10,168 nt of DNA, taken from assembly GCA_046728055.1 (NCBI GenBank), contig JBKPDU010000103.1, positions 1-10,168 on the forward strand, in the 5' to 3' direction. The notes beneath the pieces are model-generated. The model saw only the letters and a program-made list of their open reading frames with translations. It had not been told where the DNA came from and ran no database searches. Position numbers and translations under genes: made by a program. The stretch's first letter is position 1. The number at the start of each line of letters is the position of its first letter. The DNA is from AC-69 sp046728055. Lineage in GTDB: Bacteria; Actinomycetota; UBA4738; HRBIN12. Shown here in pieces: positions 6,335 to 10,168 of the stretch.

Positions 6335-6921
6335 CCCGAGGAGGCCAACTCGGCAGCGGCGCCGGCCCGAGAGCGCATCGGCTCGGCCGACGGACGGAGA
6401 TCCAGACGCATCAACGGATACCGCTCGTCGTCGGCCACCACCGCGAAGCCGTTGGCTCCAAGGAACGTCGCGGGAAGCACCCAGCTCCCATCGAACGCCC
6501 GATCCCCCACCGCTTCCACGGCGCGATACCCCCGCTCCACGAGGTCCCGGGCCACTTCGTGCACGAGCTCGGACCCCAGGCTCCGTCCGCGATGTCGCTC
6601 GTCCACGAAGCAATAGGCGAGATAGCAAGCATCGGCCGAGGCCGCCCTTGCCGCCGGGAACCGCGCCAGGCGGGGGAAGAGCGTCGACGGCGCGTACTCC
6701 GCGAACGCCAGGGCCTCGCCGTCCTCCACCAGGAGCTTCCCGCACCGTCCCCATTCGAGGAGTGTGGAGGAGAACCACTCCTCTTTCTCGAATCGAGGGT
6801 CCACGTCGGGATCGATCTCGTCGAGATCGATCTCGTCGAGCTCCCAGAACACGCTCAACAGGCAGGCCTTCGGCACCAGGTCGAAGTTGTCCAGATCGAC
6901 GTCTACGACGGTCCTGCCCAC
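6331..6921 (-). CDS. GNAT-family acetyltransferase (Rv3916c-like)
   Basis: A 196-aa protein with an acetyl-CoA-dependent N-acetyltransferase fold. The substrate is not known. Visible features are KEEWFSSTLLEWGRCGKLLVEDG (46-68), a YLAYCFVDERHRGRSLGSELV stretch (100-120) corresponding to the acetyl-CoA motif A, and a C-terminal FLGANGFAVVADDERYPLMRLDL (from 153). The loop reads R-G-R-S-L-G (111-116), with Ser where RGxGxG proteins have the middle Gly. The position after cwlM, the opposite orientation and the sequence pattern resemble the GNAT gene that sits between cwlM and parB in M. tuberculosis; this is from memory, not alignment. Start: GTG at 6921 with GGGAG 6 nt upstream. Its TAA overlaps the cwlM TAG tail to tail. 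An acidic LDEID pentapeptide is duplicated at residues 28-37. Confidence 0.85.
   Translation of the reverse strand: MGRTVVDVDLDNFDLVPKACLLSVFWELDEIDLDEIDPDVDPRFEKEEWFSSTLLEWGRCGKLLVEDGEALAFAEYAPSTLFPRLARFPAARAASADACYLAYCFVDERHRGRSLGSELVHEVARDLVERGYRAVEAVGDRAFDGSWVLPATFLGANGFAVVADDERYPLMRLDLRPSAEPMRSRAGAAAELASSG
6811..6840. repeat. Perfect 2 x 15-bp tandem repeat inside the GNAT gene
   Basis: ATCGATCTCGTCGAG occurs twice head to tail with no mismatch (6811-6825 and 6826-6840). Being a multiple of three, it keeps the frame and duplicates the pentapeptide LDEID near the N-terminus of the GNAT protein. The unit is rich in TCGA and ATCGAT palindromes. A slippage-prone site is likely. Confidence 0.8.
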
Positions 6922-6934
6922 CGACGACTCCCGA

Positions 6935-7021
6935 TCAGCTCCGGAGGCGAGCGCCGGCGAGCACGACCAGAGCCAGCCCGAGGAGGATCCCCAGGACGGC
7001 GCCCTTCACGGCTCGCGCCAC
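6935..7021 (-). CDS. Possible small single-helix membrane peptide
   Basis: Unrecognised and tentative. The minus frame ending in TGA at 6937-6935 encodes, from the GTG at 7021, a 28-aa peptide with one strongly hydrophobic stretch (GAVLGILLGLALVVLAGA) flanked by Lys/Arg on both sides, which would make a single transmembrane helix. It stops 13 nt before the GNAT start on the same strand and lies about 24 nt downstream of the start site predicted from a TACAAT box. Against it: the GTG has no Shine-Dalgarno, there is no other in-frame start downstream of the promoter except a later GTG at 7009, and the peptide is tiny. It may simply be leader sequence of the GNAT transcript. Confidence 0.3.
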   Translation of the reverse strand: MARAVKGAVLGILLGLALVVLAGARLRS

Positions 7022-7051
7022 CTCGTCGGAGGAAGGGGTGTTCGTGGCACG

Positions 7052-7057
7052 ATTGTA
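7052..7057 (-). promoter_or_regulatory. TACAAT -10 box driving the GNAT strand
   Basis: TACAAT on the minus strand (7057-7052) is the best sigma-70-type -10 hexamer in the window, five of six matches to TATAAT. A start site near 7045 would leave a leader of about 124 nt before the GNAT GTG, containing the possible small peptide. No clear -35 is visible; the upstream side is occupied by GC-rich palindromes that could bind a regulator. Confidence 0.5.
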
Positions 7058-7058
7058 G

Positions 7059-7075
7059 GTCCGCGGACGCGTCCG
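7059..7075. promoter_or_regulatory. Two overlapping perfect palindromes, possible operator
   Basis: GTCCGCGGAC (7059-7068, 10 bp) overlaps CGGACGCGTCCG (7064-7075, 12 bp); both are perfect inverted repeats without a loop. They sit just upstream of the minus-strand TACAAT box and about 43 bp before the LLM oxidoreductase start, the expected place for an operator in a divergent promoter region. There is no T-run, so a terminator is unlikely. High GC makes chance palindromes more common, so function is inferred. Confidence 0.35.
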
Positions 7076-7104
7076 GCGCGACGGCTCCGATCGGTGCCGG
7101 GGAG

Positions 7105-7109
7105 GGAGG
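7105..7109 (+). promoter_or_regulatory. Shine-Dalgarno of the LLM oxidoreductase
   Basis: GGAGG within the purine run at 7099-7110, 8 nt upstream of the ATG at 7118. It is the strongest ribosome-binding site in the window and fixes the start. Confidence 0.7.
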
Positions 7110-7117
7110 GCTGACCG

Positions 7118-8071
7118 ATGCGCTTCTGCCTGATGGTCGAGGGCCAGGAAGGGATCACCTGGAAACAGTGGTTGGCGCTCTCCGACGCGTGCGAGCGCCT
7201 CGGGTTCGACGGCCTGTTCACCTCCGATCACTACTTCTCGGTGATGGGGGCGTCCGGTCGAGGGTCATCCGATGCCTGGACGGCGCTGGCCGCGGTCGCC
7301 GCCCGCACCGAACACCTCCGCCTGGGCACCCTCGTCTCTCCCGTGACGTTTCGCCTTCCAACCGTGTTGGCCAAGGTGGCCACCACCGTCGACCACATAT
7401 CCGGCGGGCGTGTTGAGATCGGCATGGGAGCCGGGTGGTGGAAGGAGGAGCACCGGACGCACGGGATCCCCTTTCCACCCTCGAACGAGCGGATGCAGAT
7501 GCTCGAGGAGCAGCTGGAGGTCGTGCACGGACTCCTGTCCGAGGAGGTCTTCTCGTTCCGCGGTCGGCACTATGAATTGCAGGACTGCCGGTTCGTACCG
7601 AAGGGCGTCCAGCGCCCCCACCCGCCGATCATCGTGGGGGGCAAGGGAGGGCCTCGGATGTCGCGCGTCGTGGCGAGGTGGGCCGACGAGTTCAACACGC
7701 ACGGGGGGGCGCCGAAGGAAGTCGGCGACCGATTCGCCCGGGTGCGCGAAGCCGTGGACGCCGCCGGAAGGGACCAGAGCACCGTGACGACCTCGTTCAT
7801 GACCTGGGTCGCCGTGGGAGCCGACCAGGCCTCGTTCCGGGAGCGGGTCGAGCGGGCGCGCCGGCTCGACCCGGACGCCGGCTCGTTCGACGACTACCTG
7901 GCGGACCTGGAGAGCGACGGCATCGTCGGCACGCCCGACCGGGCTGCGGAGCGGCTGTCGGAATACGCGGCGGCGGGTGTCCAGCGTGTGTTCCTCAACC
8001 ACGTGCTCTTCGACGACGTGGACACGGTTGAGCTCCTGGCCCGTGAGGTGTTCCCCCGAGTGAACGGCTGA
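7118..8071 (+). CDS. LLM-class F420-dependent oxidoreductase
   Basis: A 317-aa TIM-barrel flavin/F420 oxidoreductase of the luciferase-like monooxygenase superfamily; the substrate is unknown. Features typical of the actinobacterial F420 branch: ACERLGFDGLFTSDHY (24-39), LGTLVSPVTFRLPTVLAK (69-86), VDHISGGRVEIGMGAGWW (91-108), then PPIIVGGKGGPRM (169-181) and VGTPDRAAERL near the C-terminus. These motifs place it with enzymes that bind F420, though FMN cannot be excluded from sequence alone. The start is fixed by a strong Shine-Dalgarno. It is divergent from the GNAT gene over a 196-bp spacer and precedes the aminotransferase gene on the same strand with an 85-nt gap that has its own promoter-like box, so it may be its own transcription unit. 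Confidence 0.88.
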   Translation: MRFCLMVEGQEGITWKQWLALSDACERLGFDGLFTSDHYFSVMGASGRGSSDAWTALAAVAARTEHLRLGTLVSPVTFRLPTVLAKVATTVDHISGGRVEIGMGAGWWKEEHRTHGIPFPPSNERMQMLEEQLEVVHGLLSEEVFSFRGRHYELQDCRFVPKGVQRPHPPIIVGGKGGPRMSRVVARWADEFNTHGGAPKEVGDRFARVREAVDAAGRDQSTVTTSFMTWVAVGADQASFRERVERARRLDPDAGSFDDYLADLESDGIVGTPDRAAERLSEYAAAGVQRVFLNHVLFDDVDTVELLAREVFPRVNG

Positions 8072-8144
8072 CTCTCCCCAACCGTCGTTCCCCGCGGAGT
8101 GACCTCCCACGCTCTCGTTCCCCCACCCAGGTACGAGCCGTTGC

Positions 8145-8150
8145 TACCCT
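8145..8150 (+). promoter_or_regulatory. Promoter -10 box for a leaderless aminotransferase message
   Basis: TACCCT ends 6 nt before the ATG at 8157 and no Shine-Dalgarno is present, the same geometry as at menE and cwlM. No convincing -35 is seen. The box would drive the aminotransferase-ddl pair separately from the upstream oxidoreductase. Confidence 0.5.
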
Positions 8151-8156
8151 GGCCAC

Positions 8157-9383
8157 ATGGCCGAGTTCAACGTCGACCCCTACGTCGATCTGTACGCTCG
8201 CCGCACTTCCGGTATGTCGGCATCGGAGGTCCGCGCGCTCTTCGCCGTGGCCTCCCGACCCGAGGTGGTCTCGCTGGCCGGCGGCATGCCCTACGTGCGG
8301 GCGCTCCCCACCGACGACGTGCTCGACGTGGTGGAGTCGGTGGTGGCCGAACACGCGGACGTTGCGCTGCAGTACGGCGCCGGCCAGGGCACGCCCGCCC
8401 TTCGCGCGCGCCTGGCCGTCGTGATGAGCGAGGAGGCGATCGAGGCCGACCCTGAGGACATCGTCGTGACCACGGGAGCGCAGCAAGCCCTCGACCTGAT
8501 CGCGAAGGTCCTCATCGATCCCGGTGACGAGATCGTGGTGGAGGCACCCGCCTACGTCGGGGCGCTCTCGGCCTTCAGCGCCTACGAACCTCGCTACCTC
8601 CAGATCGAACTCGACGACGACGGCATGATCGTCGAGCACCTCGAGGATGCGCTGGTGAAGGGGGCGCGGCCGAAGTTCGTCTACACGGTCCCCAACTTTC
8701 ACAACCCGGCCGGCGTGACCATGTCGCGATCGCGACGAGAACACCTGGTGGCCCTGTGCCGCGAGGCCCGGATCCCCATCGTGGAGGACAACCCCTACGG
8801 GCTCTTGCGCTTCGAGGGCGACCGCGAACCGACCCTTCGGTCCCTGGATCCGCACAACGTGATCTACGTGGGGACTGTGTCGAAGGTCTTCTCTCCCGGC
8901 GTTCGAGTGGGCTGGGCCATGGCCGAACCCGGACTGCTCCAGCGCCTCATCCTGGCCAAGGAGGCGGCCGATCTCTGCGGCAGCTCGTTCACCATGCTGC
9001 TGACCGAGCGATACTTTTCCGGCGAGCGGTGGCGCGCCAACCTGGAGCGGCTGGTGGGCGTGTACCGAACCCGCCGCGACGCCATGCTCGCCTCGCTGGT
9101 CGAGCACTTCCCCGCGGACGCCTCCTGGACCCGACCGGCCGGCGGGTTCTACGTGTGGGTGACCCTCCCCGACTATGTCGACACGCAGGCCATGCTCGCA
9201 GCGGCGGTGGAGCGGCGCGTTGCCTACGTCCCGGGGACGGCCTTCTATCCGGACGGACGCGGTCGCGACAAGATGCGCCTCGCCTTCTGCTACCCGACCG
9301 AGGACGACATCGCCGAGGGGGTGCGACGGCTCGGACGGCTCCTCGCCGACGAGGAGGAGCTGTACCGGTCGCTGTCGGGATGA
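8157..9383 (+). CDS. PLP-dependent aminotransferase, class I/II fold (LysN/MocR-core type)
   Basis: A 408-aa fold-type I pyridoxal-phosphate aminotransferase, resembling 2-aminoadipate or aromatic aminotransferases and the catalytic half of MocR regulators, but with no N-terminal helix-turn-helix. Visible residues: VVSLAGGMP (37-45) at the substrate side, LQYGAGQGTPALR (71-83), TTGAQQALDLIAKVL (105-119), FHNPAG with N183, EDNPYG with D211 and Y214 for cofactor contacts, GTVSKVFSPGVRVGW with the Schiff-base Lys K243, and the carboxylate-binding Arg in MRLAF (R374). The true substrate cannot be read from sequence. The ATG follows a -10 box by 6 nt without Shine-Dalgarno. Its stop overlaps the ddl start (ATGA), so the two proteins are probably co-translated, hinting at a link to amino-acid supply for the cell wall, which is inference. 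Confidence 0.9.
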   Translation: MAEFNVDPYVDLYARRTSGMSASEVRALFAVASRPEVVSLAGGMPYVRALPTDDVLDVVESVVAEHADVALQYGAGQGTPALRARLAVVMSEEAIEADPEDIVVTTGAQQALDLIAKVLIDPGDEIVVEAPAYVGALSAFSAYEPRYLQIELDDDGMIVEHLEDALVKGARPKFVYTVPNFHNPAGVTMSRSRREHLVALCREARIPIVEDNPYGLLRFEGDREPTLRSLDPHNVIYVGTVSKVFSPGVRVGWAMAEPGLLQRLILAKEAADLCGSSFTMLLTERYFSGERWRANLERLVGVYRTRRDAMLASLVEHFPADASWTRPAGGFYVWVTLPDYVDTQAMLAAAVERRVAYVPGTAFYPDGRGRDKMRLAFCYPTEDDIAEGVRRLGRLLADEEELYRSLSG

Positions 9384-10168
9384 ACGAGCGGATCGCCGTG
9401 CTGGCCGGTGGCCACTCGCCCGAACGCGAGGTGTCGCTCCGCTCGGGACACCGGGTGATGATCGCCTTGCGGTCCAAGGGCTACGACGCATTCGTCCTGG
9501 ATCCTGGTGAGGAACCTTTCGTCGAAACACTCTCCGGTGCAAGGGTTTCTGCGTGCTATGTGGCTCTGCACGGCAAGGACGGCGAGGACGGAACCGTTCA
9601 GCGCTTGCTCGAGCTCCTCGGGATTCCGTACACGGGCACCCCCCCGTTCCCCTGCCAGATCGCGTTCGACAAGGTCTTGGCCAAGGAGGCCATGCGAGCC
9701 GCAGGCGCCGCCACGCCCCCCTGGGTGACCGTGCAGGCCGCGGCGCTCAGGGACCTCGCGGCCGGTCCCATCCTCCATCAGGTGGCCGAGCGGGTCGGCC
9801 TGCCCGCGGTGGTCAAGCCATCCAGGGCTGGGTCCGCCATGGGCCTCTCGTTCGTCGATCGCGAGGCGGACCTGCCTCACGCCGTGATGAGCGCGCTCGC
9901 CTTCGCCGAGGCCGTCGTCGTGGAGCGACGGATCGACGGGACGGAGATCGCCGCGTGCATGGTGGGCTCGCCCGAGGACCCTCTTCCCCTGGTCGAGGTG
10001 GTCCCCAAGTCCGGCGTCTTCGACTACGCGGCCAGGTACACGCCGGGGGCGACCGAGTACTTCGCACCCGCGCGCCTGGCTCCCGAAGTGACCGCGGCGT
10101 GTCACGACCAGGCCTCTCACGCGTTCGTATCGCTCGGCCTCCGCGACGTCGGACGGGCCGACATCATG
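9380..10168 (+). CDS. ddl: D-alanine--D-alanine ligase (partial, C-terminus outside)
   Basis: ATP-grasp ligase making the D-Ala-D-Ala dipeptide for peptidoglycan precursors in the cytoplasm. 263 codons are present before the window ends; the family is usually about 300-370 aa. Motifs: LAGGHSPEREVSLRSG (8-23) with E15, the HGKDGEDGTVQ segment (64-74), GIPYTG (81-86), DKVLAKEAMRAAG (97-109), KPSRAGSAMGLSFV (146-159), VVVERRIDGTEI (179-190) and FDYAARYTPGATEYFAPARL (from 214). E15, S152 and Y220 correspond to the Glu15-Ser150-Tyr216 triad of E. coli DdlB, and the Tyr argues for a D-Ala rather than D-Lac acceptor. The omega-like loop reads GSAMG where E. coli has GSSVG. The ATG overlaps the aminotransferase stop by 4 nt. 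Confidence 0.94.
   Translation, partial: MNERIAVLAGGHSPEREVSLRSGHRVMIALRSKGYDAFVLDPGEEPFVETLSGARVSACYVALHGKDGEDGTVQRLLELLGIPYTGTPPFPCQIAFDKVLAKEAMRAAGAATPPWVTVQAAALRDLAAGPILHQVAERVGLPAVVKPSRAGSAMGLSFVDREADLPHAVMSALAFAEAVVVERRIDGTEIAACMVGSPEDPLPLVEVVPKSGVFDYAARYTPGATEYFAPARLAPEVTAACHDQASHAFVSLGLRDVGRADIM

Noticed and set aside
5758..7416. 552-codon plus-strand open frame
   Set aside because: It overlaps cwlM, the GNAT gene and the LLM gene in a wrong frame, with Arg/Pro-rich composition.
7995..9542. 515-codon minus-strand open frame
   Set aside because: It is antisense to the aminotransferase and ddl, with low-complexity His/Arg/Gly composition and no domain.
9498..9560. Slightly AT-richer patch in ddl as a sign of transfer
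   Set aside because: It is about 60 bp, in frame, and encodes a normal variable stretch of Ddl; local codon fluctuation explains it.

Overview
The window is about 10.2 kb of gene-dense, high-GC DNA with NTG starts, very short gene spacing and long antisense shadow frames. Menaquinone genes, an F420-type (LLM class) oxidoreductase and a trxB-trxA-cwlM-GNAT block resembling the oriC-proximal region of Mycobacterium tuberculosis point to an actinobacterium (Actinomycetota). No rRNA or marker gene fixes the lineage, and a deep or uncultivated branch is only an inference.

Left part (1-3768), menaquinone biosynthesis: a minus-strand operon menB-menA-menD (menD runs off the left edge) is joined by 4-nt and 1-nt start/stop overlaps, which suggests translational coupling. 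It diverges from plus-strand menE across a 55-bp gap. That gap carries a symmetric TAGCCTA element that can be read as a -10 box on both strands. MenE, MenB, MenA and MenD cover OSB activation, ring closure, prenylation and SEPHCHC synthesis. MenF, MenC, MenH and MenG are not in the window.

Middle part (3823-6921), thiol redox and cell wall: thioredoxin reductase (trxB), thioredoxin (trxA, with a CVPC rather than CGPC active site) and a CwlM-like protein (two peptidoglycan-binding domains plus an Amidase_3 domain, no signal peptide) follow menE closely on the plus strand. A GNAT acetyltransferase comes in from the other strand, and its stop codon overlaps the cwlM stop. In M. tuberculosis the next genes on the GNAT strand would be parB and parA. 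Here they are absent and the order breaks.

Right part (6922-10168): a 196-bp divergent spacer holds a TACAAT promoter-like box, two overlapping perfect palindromes and a possible tiny membrane peptide. It is followed by an F420-dependent LLM-class oxidoreductase, a class I/II-fold aminotransferase, and a D-alanine--D-alanine ligase. The ligase overlaps the aminotransferase stop by 4 nt and runs off the right edge.

The genes show two initiation styles. trxB, the LLM oxidoreductase and the GNAT gene have clear Shine-Dalgarno sequences. menE, cwlM and the aminotransferase have no Shine-Dalgarno but a TAnnnT box ending 6-7 nt before the start codon, the signature of leaderless mRNAs. I see no mobile element, CRISPR array, RNA gene or clear new defence or biosynthetic system. 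The region reads as core metabolism with some unusual details.
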